In this document: positions 54,265 through 62,422 of the stretch, one piece after another
How positions within the stretch are numbered: position 1 is the first letter of the stretch
Layout of the letters: the number at the start of each line of letters is the position of its first letter
Source: Candidatus Magnetocorallium paracelense
Lineage (GTDB): Bacteria > Nitrospirota > Thermodesulfovibrionia > Thermodesulfovibrionales > Magnetobacteriaceae
Length of the DNA: 64,000 nucleotides
Assembly (NCBI GenBank): GCA_029001845.1
Contig: JAREWP010000079.1
Location: 1 to 64,000, forward strand
Direction of reading: 5' to 3'
Program-made: the position numbers and the translations under genes
Notes under the pieces: model-generated
Database searches by the model: none
What the model saw: the letters and a program-made list of their open reading frames with translations, nothing else
Told to the model about the DNA's origin: nothing

Positions 54265-57200
54265 CTAGCCTGTAGTCAACTCAACAAGGGCGGACTTTAA
54301 CGACTCTATCTCCTTATTAAGATTTTCTAATTCCTTTTCAGCCAGAGAGATGTCTCCCTGCCTTCCCAATGTCTCCATATGATACGCTTTTTCATGAGCA
54401 CGTAATGCAGAAAAATTGCTTACAGCCCCTTTTAGCGCATGAGCCGACCTCTCGAGCGCACGGTCGTCGGCATTTGATAGAGCCTCTTTAATTTCTGTCA
54501 GAAGTTTATTTGAATCAATAATAAAAATATCCGTAAGCTCCTTTAATAACTCCATATCTCCCCCTACCCGCTCGATCGCTTCATCGACGTCCATTACCGA
54601 AGAGAGGGCGGAGAAATTGTCTGTGGCAGTGGACATGCTCTCCTCTCCTTTCCCCTGATTGACGCTTTTGATACCATGTTCGTTAATTACCTTTAAGAAA
54701 TCGTTTATCTGAAATGGTTTCGAAATATAAGCGCTCATTCCCGCATTCAGACACTTCTCCATATCGGAACTCGTGGCATGGGCTGTCATTGCAATGATTG
54801 GAATCCTCTCCTCTGTCTCCTTTTCCGTTTCACGAATGGCTGTTGTGGCCTCCAATCCATCCATTTCAGGCATCTGAACATCCATCAGTATCAGGTCGAA
54901 TTGATTCTTCTTCACCTCCCGGAGCGCTTCTCTGCCGTTTTTCGCTACTTTTACTTTGTGTCCCTGCCTTTCAAGGACTCTTGCAACAAGCCTTTGGTTT
55001 ACTATATTATCCTCTGCAAGGAGTATTGAGTACTTTTCTCTCTCTTCATTGAGGGAATATCTTGTTATCAGTTTTGAATTTTTGTTTAGGGGCCCTTCCT
55101 TTGCCAGAACCGACCTGATTACTTCATGCAGTTCAGCCTGGTTTACAGGTTTTGTAAGATAGGCCGAAATCCCTGCTTTCATACATCGTTCGGCGTCTCC
55201 CCTCAGCCCCGACGAGGTGAGCATTATGATGTCCGGTTTAGAACCTTTTCTCAGCTCTATCAGCTTCTCGGCAAGTTCAAAGCCGTCCATTTCCGGCATC
55301 GACGCATCCAGTACAGCAAGATCGAACTCCTTTTCATGAACCTTCACAATCCTTAAAGCATCGGAGCCGCTTTCAGCGAGAGTCGTTTTCATTTTCCAGC
55401 CTGTAAATACCTCTTTAAGTATTCTGCGGTTTGTCGAATTGTCATCAACAACAAGTACGTCCAGTCCCTGGAAATCTATTGTGCTGCTTTCTCGGTTCTC
55501 GACTTCGGCAAGCTTTTGAAGGCCGAAGCGCAATATAAAGTTAAATCTGCTTCCTTTACCGTACTCGCTCTCAACCCAAAGCCTGCCGTCCATCATTTCT
55601 ACGAGCATATTGGATATTGTCAGCCCCAGCCCTGTACCTCCAAATCTTCGAGTCGTAGAACCGTCGGCCTGTGAAAAAGCATCGAAGATCACTTTCTGCT
55701 TCTCTTCGGGAATGCCTATGCCTGTATCTGTAATCTTAAAAAGAAGAAGAACGTCGTCCGTTGTATGGGAATCCTTTCCCACTTCAACGACCACTTCTCC
55801 GGTTGTAGTAAACTTTATGGCGTTTCCTATCAGATTGACCAATATTTGTCTCAGCCTGCCGGGGTCCCCGATAATGGAAATGGGGACATCGGGAGATACA
55901 TTGTAGATCATCTCGAGTCCCTTTTCATGGGCCCTGAAAGAGAGCGTTTTCATAACGCCGGCAAGACTGTCACGAAGCTTAAAATGAATTGGGCAGAGCT
56001 CCAGCTTACCGGCTTCTATTTTCGAGAAGTCAAGGATATCGTCGATTATCGTAAGCAGGGAGTCGGCTGAGGATTTAACCATTGTAAGATATTCCCTTTG
56101 CTCCTCATTTATTCCCGTATTAAGAAGGAGTTCTGTCATGCCCATTATTCCGTTCATCGGGGTCCGTATTTCATGACTGATATTCGCCAGGAATTCGCTC
56201 TTTGCGCGAGCCGCTGCCTGTGCGTTTTCCATTGCCTCTCTTAACCGATCGTTTAATGAATGCACCTCAGCAAGATGCTCCCTTGCCATATCTCTGAATT
56301 TAATATTCTCTTCCAGCCTCTTTTCGAGTTCCTCTCTCTGCCTGCCTATTTTCTCCCTTCTGAGAACTTCCTCGGTTATGTCCCGCTGCACTGCTACAAA
56401 TCCTATCGGCTCGTTCTGTTCATTATTAATCGGCGCCACAGTCATATAAGCCCAGTACAAATTCGGATATATGCCCTCTCTTTGATAATCGGGATCGGTT
56501 ATTTCCGTGCTATGTAATCTTCTGCAAAGGAGTTGCCCGCGCCATACTTCTTGTTTCTCCATGAAGGTCTCCCACATTCGATTATACAGGTCTGTAGAGA
56601 TTTGCCCGCTGAGAATATGTCTCAAATCTCTTCCGCCGGCTTCGGTTTCAGGTAAGCCGGTTAACGAAACCATCGCCGGATTAATATAAACGATTTTTCC
56701 TTCTTTGTTTGTGATTATCATACCGTCTGCTGAAGCCTCTACAGCCATCGCCAATCTCTGTAACCTTGTTTCGCTTCTCTTTCTTCTTACGATCGTTAAT
56801 GCCAGAAGCGCAGAACCAACAGCTGCAAGCACCATGAGTATTGTCATCAGCGCAATGATCTTCCTGCTGAGGACGTTCTTTTTTTCCGTTAAAACCTTTG
56901 AAGAAACATGGGAGACTATTTTGAGAAAATACCGGCCGCGATGCTCCTTGTCTGAGGATTCTCTTTTTTTATGCCTTTCGTTTTTTATGTGAAAGCTGTC
57001 AATCACCTCATAGGGATAGAGAGTCGTAAAAGTAAAAAGGCCGTTATCAGTGGAAAACTGACCATTATCCGTCTTGGAGAGCTTCTCCCATTCAAGCGGA
57101 AAAATCGATTTAAAGGAGATATCCCTGTTTCCCATAAACATCCACGCCAGGTTATTGTCCGGAGAGGGACCTGCCAACCGGTGTCCGTCCCGATTGAGAA

Positions 57201-57855
57201 GGTTTATTTCACCCCTGCTTTCCGGAGTAATTCCCTTTAAATGATCAATCATAATATCACCGAGGTAGCTTAACACCAGCACTCCCCTTTTATGGCCTAA
57301 AGTATCGTAAAGGGGAGTGGCGAAGCGTATTACAGGTTTCAGGGGTTTTTCTATTTCCCCATACTCGATATTGAGATCGAATGGAGAAATGTATATCTCG
57401 TCTTTCCCGATATCCTTTATTTCTCTGAAATAGTAACGATTTCCTTTATTCTGAAGTTCTTTGGCAGGTACAATGCGCGAGTTCCCCTTTTTGTAGTTAA
57501 CTCTGACAACTTCCATCCCTTTGTTATTTATAAATCGCACATTGTCATAAATTTTTTTTACCTTGATAAAAACAAGAAATTCCGATGCGATATCATCAAT
57601 GTGCGCATTCTCCCCGGTTTCGAAAAATTCCTGAAACTCCTCCATCGCAGCAAGAAATGTAAGATCGGATGCAGCCGTACGAAAACCTCCCTTTGCCATT
57701 GAGAGTTGATGTATGGTTTTTCCCTTCTCACTTCTTTTTAATTCACCCTTTTCATCGGAGATCTCTACAAAATATATGGTTATGGATATCCCCGTTATCA
57801 GCGCCATCACAGGCAGAAAGAGCAGAAAAAATCTTTTCAGGACTTCTTTATTCAT
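54265..57855 (-). CDS. Hybrid sensor histidine kinase (Cache-PAS-HisKA-HATPase-REC-REC-Hpt)
   Basis: The 1196-aa protein has a first membrane helix (about 10-28), a Cache-like periplasmic sensor (about 35-310) and a second helix (about 338-362). A PAS domain (about 368-490) and coiled coil follow. HisKA has the phospho-His in NISHEIRTPMNGIMG (near 562). HATPase shows NAIKFT, DTGIGIPEEK and GGTGLGL. Receiver 1 (Asp in LAVLDASMPEMDG, near 850), receiver 2 (Asp in LILMDVQMPEMDG, near 990) and a C-terminal Hpt (His in SAHALKGA, near 1140) complete a full phosphorelay. The downstream receiver-GGDEF protein may be the final target. The ligand is unknown. Confidence 0.95.
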   Translation of the reverse strand: MNKEVLKRFFLLFLPVMALITGISITIYFVEISDEKGELKRSEKGKTIHQLSMAKGGFRTAASDLTFLAAMEEFQEFFETGENAHIDDIASEFLVFIKVKKIYDNVRFINNKGMEVVRVNYKKGNSRIVPAKELQNKGNRYYFREIKDIGKDEIYISPFDLNIEYGEIEKPLKPVIRFATPLYDTLGHKRGVLVLSYLGDIMIDHLKGITPESRGEINLLNRDGHRLAGPSPDNNLAWMFMGNRDISFKSIFPLEWEKLSKTDNGQFSTDNGLFTFTTLYPYEVIDSFHIKNERHKKRESSDKEHRGRYFLKIVSHVSSKVLTEKKNVLSRKIIALMTILMVLAAVGSALLALTIVRRKRSETRLQRLAMAVEASADGMIITNKEGKIVYINPAMVSLTGLPETEAGGRDLRHILSGQISTDLYNRMWETFMEKQEVWRGQLLCRRLHSTEITDPDYQREGIYPNLYWAYMTVAPINNEQNEPIGFVAVQRDITEEVLRREKIGRQREELEKRLEENIKFRDMAREHLAEVHSLNDRLREAMENAQAAARAKSEFLANISHEIRTPMNGIMGMTELLLNTGINEEQREYLTMVKSSADSLLTIIDDILDFSKIEAGKLELCPIHFKLRDSLAGVMKTLSFRAHEKGLEMIYNVSPDVPISIIGDPGRLRQILVNLIGNAIKFTTTGEVVVEVGKDSHTTDDVLLLFKITDTGIGIPEEKQKVIFDAFSQADGSTTRRFGGTGLGLTISNMLVEMMDGRLWVESEYGKGSRFNFILRFGLQKLAEVENRESSTIDFQGLDVLVVDDNSTNRRILKEVFTGWKMKTTLAESGSDALRIVKVHEKEFDLAVLDASMPEMDGFELAEKLIELRKGSKPDIIMLTSSGLRGDAERCMKAGISAYLTKPVNQAELHEVIRSVLAKEGPLNKNSKLITRYSLNEEREKYSILLAEDNIVNQRLVARVLERQGHKVKVAKNGREALREVKKNQFDLILMDVQMPEMDGLEATTAIRETEKETEERIPIIAMTAHATSSDMEKCLNAGMSAYISKPFQINDFLKVINEHGIKSVNQGKGEESMSTATDNFSALSSVMDVDEAIERVGGDMELLKELTDIFIIDSNKLLTEIKEALSNADDRALERSAHALKGAVSNFSALRAHEKAYHMETLGRQGDISLAEKELENLNKEIESLKSALVELTTG

Positions 57856-57928
57856 TAGTTTAGCAGTCTTTAATCACGGGACAAACGCCCATGATCCTCA
57901 AGATCACCACAAAGCATGAAAATGGATA

Positions 57929-58014
57929 GAAGCAGTAGTGATGTTCTGCCAAAACAAGGTGGTGTTTGAGTTTACGAGTTTCAGCTTGTTTTGGCGGAAC
58001 ATCACTGCTGCTTC
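57929..58014. repeat. 30-bp imperfect inverted repeat downstream of recO
   Basis: GAAGCAGTAGTGATGTTCTG(CCAAAACAAG) and its near-complement, separated by about 26 bases, form a long hairpin. It lies in the 257-base gap between recO and the kinase gene and could end recO transcription, or be a MITE. No U-tract follows on the minus strand. Confidence 0.6.
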
Positions 58015-58112
58015 CGGTTCGCATTCGTTTATTTACGGGGCAAACAAGTTTGTCCGAGCCACCTCAATTGCAGGTAAAAACACCGGCTTTTACCGAATTT
58101 TATCGAGTAAAA

Positions 58113-58928
58113 TTACCCGCTAGTATTAAATGTTGTAACTGCATTCATAAAATTTCTGGTTTTTATATCTTTGTTCACTCTATATTCGATATGACTGGTG
58201 AGTAACTTGTCCAATTCGTTTATAAGGCCCGGATTGGGTTTTATCCTGTGAATGCAATTCCACTTCCACAACCTAATATTTTCATATAAATTGATGGCCC
58301 CTTGAGAAACGGGTTTGGGTTTTTCCCTGGTTCCGTTCCATGTCCTTGTTACGTAAGCGGTGCAACTTCCGCATATAACAGAGCCTTCATTATTATAAAA
58401 TGTATCACCTATATTACCACAATGTACGCATCCGTTCAATCTTGGCGAAAAGCCGGACAGAGAAAGCAGTTTGATCTTATAAAAGAGAAACCAACGGGAC
58501 GAAACCTGGTCCGCCGACTCCCTGTCCAACGCATTTGATACCTCCAGTACTTTATCAACTTCCCTCATTGTATTTAACAGAAGACGATATATATCGGAAT
58601 CAGGAGACCTTTCAGGGAGGAGATTCAGGGTTATCTCCGTTATTTCTGATATTTTCAGAAAGAGGGAGATATTTTCTCTTAGTCGCTGGAAAGGGAATAT
58701 AATGTCCGCCTGTGTCAATCTGGGAAGTTCGGCGTCCTCTTTTCCCCAATAGGAAATTTTATTATAACTGAAAGGCTCGAGCGCGCTGCCGAATCTGCTC
58801 TTAATTTTTCTGGGGCTTTTTGCGAAGACTTTAATGAGTCCGCTGTCAGGGGTTAACGTGGTGATTATAAGGTCAGCTTCACTGTAGGGGAATGTCTTTA
58901 AAATAATCCCTTCGGTTTTCTTCAACAT
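58113..58928 (-). CDS. recO: DNA repair protein RecO
   Basis: The 271-aa protein has the RecO N-terminal OB-fold start (KKTEGIILKTFPYSEADLII, VFAKSPRKIKSRFGSALEPF). A helical domain follows, and a four-cysteine zinc finger (CVHCGNIGDTFYNNEGSVIC, then GSC) near 165-195. RecO loads RecA on SSB-coated DNA with RecR in gap repair. The start overlaps the DUF151 stop by one base, so the pair is an operon with era upstream. Confidence 0.93.
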   Translation of the reverse strand: MLKKTEGIILKTFPYSEADLIITTLTPDSGLIKVFAKSPRKIKSRFGSALEPFSYNKISYWGKEDAELPRLTQADIIFPFQRLRENISLFLKISEITEITLNLLPERSPDSDIYRLLLNTMREVDKVLEVSNALDRESADQVSSRWFLFYKIKLLSLSGFSPRLNGCVHCGNIGDTFYNNEGSVICGSCTAYVTRTWNGTREKPKPVSQGAINLYENIRLWKWNCIHRIKPNPGLINELDKLLTSHIEYRVNKDIKTRNFMNAVTTFNTSG

Positions 58929-59380
58929 TACATGATGTTGCCGAAATCCTCAGGCTTGAGATTCTTCAGCCATTCGTCCAGTTCATCGGTCTTTTTCGTT
59001 TCGAGTACGTTTTCGTTAACATAAACAGGAGAATTCGACCTCAAAGCGATCGCCACGGCGTCGCTGGGACGGGAATCGATCGGAATCTCGTATTTACCGT
59101 TAGTAATATGGAGTGTCGCATAATAGGTATTGTCCACGATCTCTCTGACAACGACCTTTGAAACCGTCATCCCCATTTCGTCGATAATATTTTTAATCAA
59201 ATCATGGGTAAGCGGTCTCGGAGTCATCACCTTTCCCAAGGCCAGGGCGATGGAATCGGCTTCCGGCTTACCAATCCAAATCGGAAGCGTCGCATTACCT
59301 TCTACAGCCTTGAGCAAAAGAATGTACATTCCGCTTCTGGGATCGAAAAGAAGACCATCTACTTTCATCTTAATAATCAT
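58928..59380 (-). CDS. Bifunctional nuclease family (DUF151) protein
   Basis: The 150-aa protein has the DUF151 core: MYILLLKAVEGNATLPIWIG with KPEADSIALAL, MTPRPLTHDLIKNII, the conserved IDSRPSDAVAIALR and a C-terminal acidic helix. Members have reported DNase/RNase activity and are widespread next to repair genes. Met5 (59368) is an alternative start; neither has a strong ribosome-binding site. It is followed by recO with a one-base overlap. Confidence 0.92.
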   Translation of the reverse strand: MIIKMKVDGLLFDPRSGMYILLLKAVEGNATLPIWIGKPEADSIALALGKVMTPRPLTHDLIKNIIDEMGMTVSKVVVREIVDNTYYATLHITNGKYEIPIDSRPSDAVAIALRSNSPVYVNENVLETKKTDELDEWLKNLKPEDFGNIM

Positions 59381-59468
59381 ACTTTATGGCTCAACCGTAA
59401 TGGTGCGTGAATTTTCAATTTATTGCCTTATCTTTTTTCATTGTGAAACGGCGGCAAATGCAAAATCT

Positions 59469-60344
59469 CTAGAGGAAGCCAAGTTCCTTTAGAGCCGCAC
59501 TGTCTTTACGCCAGTCTTTATTCACTTTAACAAAGAGCTCGAGATAGACCTTTGTGTTTAAAACTCTTTCGATATATACTCTCGCTTCGGAACCTATGAG
59601 TTTTAACATTTTTCCTTCGCGACCTATTATTATACCTTTTTGACTCTTTTTTTCGATATATATCACAGCGTAAATGGATATGAGTCCGTTTTTTTTTTCT
59701 TTCCACCGCATGACCTCTACAGCCGTGGAGTGGGGGACCTCCTCTGTGGTATGTCGTATCACTCTTTCCCTGATGATCTCGGCGACCATAAAGCGCTCCA
59801 TCCGGTCAGTCACAATCTCTTCAGGGTAGTATCGCGGCCCTTCGGGGAGATAGTTCGCGATCTCGTTCACAAGGCGATCCGTTCCGTCGCCTTTAAGGGC
59901 CGATATGGGAATAAACTCATTAAAAGAACGGATATTGCTGTACTCCGAGATGAGAGTCAGGATTATGTCCTTTTTCACTGTGTCGATTTTGTTAATTACC
60001 AGGAAGAGAGGGGTCTTTAAATCTTTTAAAATGTGAATAATCGAAATATCGTCGTTTGTCGGGTTAACCGGATCGACAAGGAGGCAGACCAAATCCACCT
60101 CTCTGATGCTGTTTAAGGCCTCCTTTACGATTAATTCGTTAAGTCTGTATTTCGGCTTATGTATGCCCGGTGTATCAAGAAAGATAATCTGAGCATCTTT
60201 CAGGTTTTTTATCCCCATTATTCTGTTCCTCGTAGTCTGAGGCTTCGGCGAAACGATAGAAATCTTACGACCTGCAAAGGTGTTTAACAATGTCGACTTG
60301 CCGACATTGGGTTTTCCGATTAAAGAGACAAACCCGGAACGCAT
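59469..60344 (-). CDS. era: GTPase Era
   Basis: The 291-aa GTPase has G1 GKPNVGKST, G3 DTPGIHKP, G4 NKIDTV and G5 SALKG, followed by the C-terminal KH domain with GIIIGREGKMLKLIGSEAR. Era binds the 3' end of 16S rRNA and helps assemble the small ribosomal subunit. Length and domain order are normal. It heads the era-DUF151-recO group, separated from DUF151 by 88 bases. Confidence 0.96.
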   Translation of the reverse strand: MRSGFVSLIGKPNVGKSTLLNTFAGRKISIVSPKPQTTRNRIMGIKNLKDAQIIFLDTPGIHKPKYRLNELIVKEALNSIREVDLVCLLVDPVNPTNDDISIIHILKDLKTPLFLVINKIDTVKKDIILTLISEYSNIRSFNEFIPISALKGDGTDRLVNEIANYLPEGPRYYPEEIVTDRMERFMVAEIIRERVIRHTTEEVPHSTAVEVMRWKEKKNGLISIYAVIYIEKKSQKGIIIGREGKMLKLIGSEARVYIERVLNTKVYLELFVKVNKDWRKDSAALKELGFL

Positions 60345-60712
60345 AACAGTAAAATTTTACAGGATTTTGATGAATTTAATCTATTAAATTAGTAACTACT
60401 TAGGAGTATAGACTGAAGGCTGAAGACTATTAGGTAAAACATGCGTTATCGATAAAAAAACAAAGTTTTTATTGGCCGACACTCCCAAGCCATCTGATTA
60501 TTTGCTTCAGCTAAATAACTGAGTCGTTACCGGGATTTTTTAGATCCTTATATGTTATCTTGATTGGAGGGAATTCTCATTTTTTTATATGGGTTTGCGA
60601 GCCATAAGCATAAATGTAGCCGCAGGCTGAAGCCTCCGGCTACATTTATGAAGTCTGCCGATGGTATTATGTTCACGTTAAAAGGAATTCAAAGTAAAGA
60701 TAAACGGTACGA
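60345..60712. other. Divergent intergenic region with family E palindrome
   Basis: No gene is seen. It must hold the promoters for era (leftward) and the PTPS-like gene (rightward). Bases 60617-60655 carry the family E palindrome (GTAGCCGCAGGCTGAAGCCT) also found near 44130. I cannot assign promoter boxes reliably. Confidence 0.45.
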
Positions 60713-61093
60713 ATGTTTTCCGTTGCCGTAAAAGAATTTATCATGATTGCGCACAGCCTTAAAGGGGAGTGTTTCGGGCCGGCTCAAAATCTGCATGGTG
60801 CGACTTTTGTCGTAACTTCCGAATATAAAACAAACACCCTGAACTCTGACGGCGTGGTGATAGATATCGGAATCGCCTTAGAGGCATTGAAAAGCGTACT
60901 GGCCCATTTAAATTATCGAAATCTTGACGAACTGCCTTGTTTTGAAGAGAAAAATACGACAACCGAATATCTTTGCCAATATATTCACAGTGAGCTCTCA
61001 AAGGTCATAGGCGAGACATTTAAAGGTCTTCTGAAAATCACCTTAGAAGAAAGCCATGCGGCTTGGGGCAGTTACGAGGCAAAGGTGGAGTAA
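60713..61093 (+). CDS. 6-pyruvoyl-tetrahydropterin synthase-like protein with altered zinc site
   Basis: The 126-aa protein has the PTPS/QueD fold signature: IAHSLKGE at the N-terminus, LHGATFVV, then GVVIDIGIALEALKSVLAHL and a C-terminal active-site-like stretch with TTEYLCQYI and LEESHAAW. PTPS and QueD enzymes bind zinc with three His, the last two in HGH. Here the third is Ala (LHGA, A30), and the catalytic Cys20 lies eight residues before His28 instead of four. It is therefore probably not a standard QueD. It is followed after seven bases by a glycosyltransferase gene, suggesting a role in glycan or modified-pterin chemistry. That role is inferred. Confidence 0.75.
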   Translation: MFSVAVKEFIMIAHSLKGECFGPAQNLHGATFVVTSEYKTNTLNSDGVVIDIGIALEALKSVLAHLNYRNLDELPCFEEKNTTTEYLCQYIHSELSKVIGETFKGLLKITLEESHAAWGSYEAKVE

Positions 61094-61100
61094 ACTGCCT

Positions 61101-62141
61101 GTGATCTATCTCCTCCATCCGCCTGATGAAGGCCTCGTCTCAGGCGGTTATATATATACCCGCCTGATCGGAAAAAGATTGAGCCGGTCGGGCAGAGGCG
61201 GCTGCTTTAGTGTCATTCCCGGGGAATTGGAGGCGTTCATAAAAACCAAGACAGAGAATGACGGTAAAGTCAAAATAATTTTTGACAGTCTCTATCTTGG
61301 CGTCAGCCCTTTTTCCCGGAATGTTCAAAGCCTTAAAAGCGATAACAGGGCTTTCTACATGCTTATCCATTCTATTCCCTCTGACGACCCCTACCTTTCC
61401 GATAGTGACAGAGGGGAATATCTCCGGACAGAGAAAGAGTGGATGGCAATCGTTGACGGAGTGATTGTAACAGGCAGGCAGTTAAAAGAACGCATCCTTT
61501 CGTCATATAGCAATATCGGCATTGTTCATACTGTTCATCCGGGTATTGAAGTCACCGATAGAGTTGCAGCCATTGAAACAGAAAGAAAATGGCTCAGGCC
61601 TTTACTGATATCTTCAGGGATAGTAAGCCGGTTAAAAAATCAACTGCAAATCGTCGAGTGGTTAAATGAAATAAAAGATTGTCCCTTTACTATGCTGCTC
61701 TTTGGTAACATCGGGTTATATCCCCAATACCGTGATGCATTAAAAAGAGAAATCAGGAGATGTAATCCTCCCGGTCGTATCATTCTTATGGGAGAAGTTG
61801 CTCAGAGTGTTTTGTTTACTTTCATGAAGGCTGCCGATCTCTTTATTTCCGCTTCCTTATCGGAATCCTACGGTATGTCTGTAGCAGAAGCAGTAAAGAC
61901 AGGAACACCGGTGTTGTCCTATAAGGTTGGTATTGCGCCGGAACTTATAAATGACGGTATAAACGGGTTTACGTACGCACTTAATGACAATGAGAGGTTT
62001 AAAAGTAGACTTCAGAGTTTTGTCACTGATCCCTCCCTGTTACAGCCTCTTAAACTCTCATCTTACAATAAAAGCAGATCAACGGATTTCCCTGACTGGG
62101 ACGAGATATTTCTAAGATTCTTAAAGGCTCTTGAAGGATAA
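61101..62141 (+). CDS. GT4-type glycosyltransferase
   Basis: The protein is a GT-B glycosyltransferase. Its N-terminal half starts VIYLLHPPDEGLVSGGYIYT. Its C-terminal half has ISSGIVSRLKNQLQIVEWLN and the donor-binding signature LFISASLSESYGMSVAEAVK followed by TGTPVLSY. I prefer the GTG start at 61101, 10 bases after AAAGGTGGAG and seven bases after the upstream stop (346 aa). The ATG at 61056 would overlap the PTPS-like gene and add 15 unlikely residues. Donor and acceptor are unknown. Confidence 0.85.
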   Translation: MIYLLHPPDEGLVSGGYIYTRLIGKRLSRSGRGGCFSVIPGELEAFIKTKTENDGKVKIIFDSLYLGVSPFSRNVQSLKSDNRAFYMLIHSIPSDDPYLSDSDRGEYLRTEKEWMAIVDGVIVTGRQLKERILSSYSNIGIVHTVHPGIEVTDRVAAIETERKWLRPLLISSGIVSRLKNQLQIVEWLNEIKDCPFTMLLFGNIGLYPQYRDALKREIRRCNPPGRIILMGEVAQSVLFTFMKAADLFISASLSESYGMSVAEAVKTGTPVLSYKVGIAPELINDGINGFTYALNDNERFKSRLQSFVTDPSLLQPLKLSSYNKSRSTDFPDWDEIFLRFLKALEG

Positions 62142-62142
62142 C

Positions 62143-62282
62143 TAAAAAAAGCTGTCAGCCATTTAATTTCTAAGCTTTACTGTTCAGAACTCTTTCACCC
62201 TTAAGGTGATGCTTATTCTTGGCATAATGTTGGATTTTTCCTTTGCTGAAGGTTGACAGCTGATAGCTGATTGCAGCTTTAG
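62143..62282. repeat. Family A dispersed palindromic repeat, copy 5
   Basis: Left arm AAAAAAAGCTGTCAGCC and right arm GGTTGACAGCTGATAGCTGA with TTGCAGCTTT bound a 140-base element. The centre contains CACCCTTAAGGTGATGC. It lies directly after the glycosyltransferase stop and may act as a transcription end. Confidence 0.7.
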
Positions 62283-62422
62283 TATTTATTTCAAACAGAC
62301 CTCCATCCCCCTGACCACTGTGAACAATTATCTTGCTCCCCTTATCATTTATTGCTTGTTATTCCTCCATCGTCTGTGTTATCTTTGTCTTTACAAAACA
62401 TTAACTCTATCGATCCTGTCCT

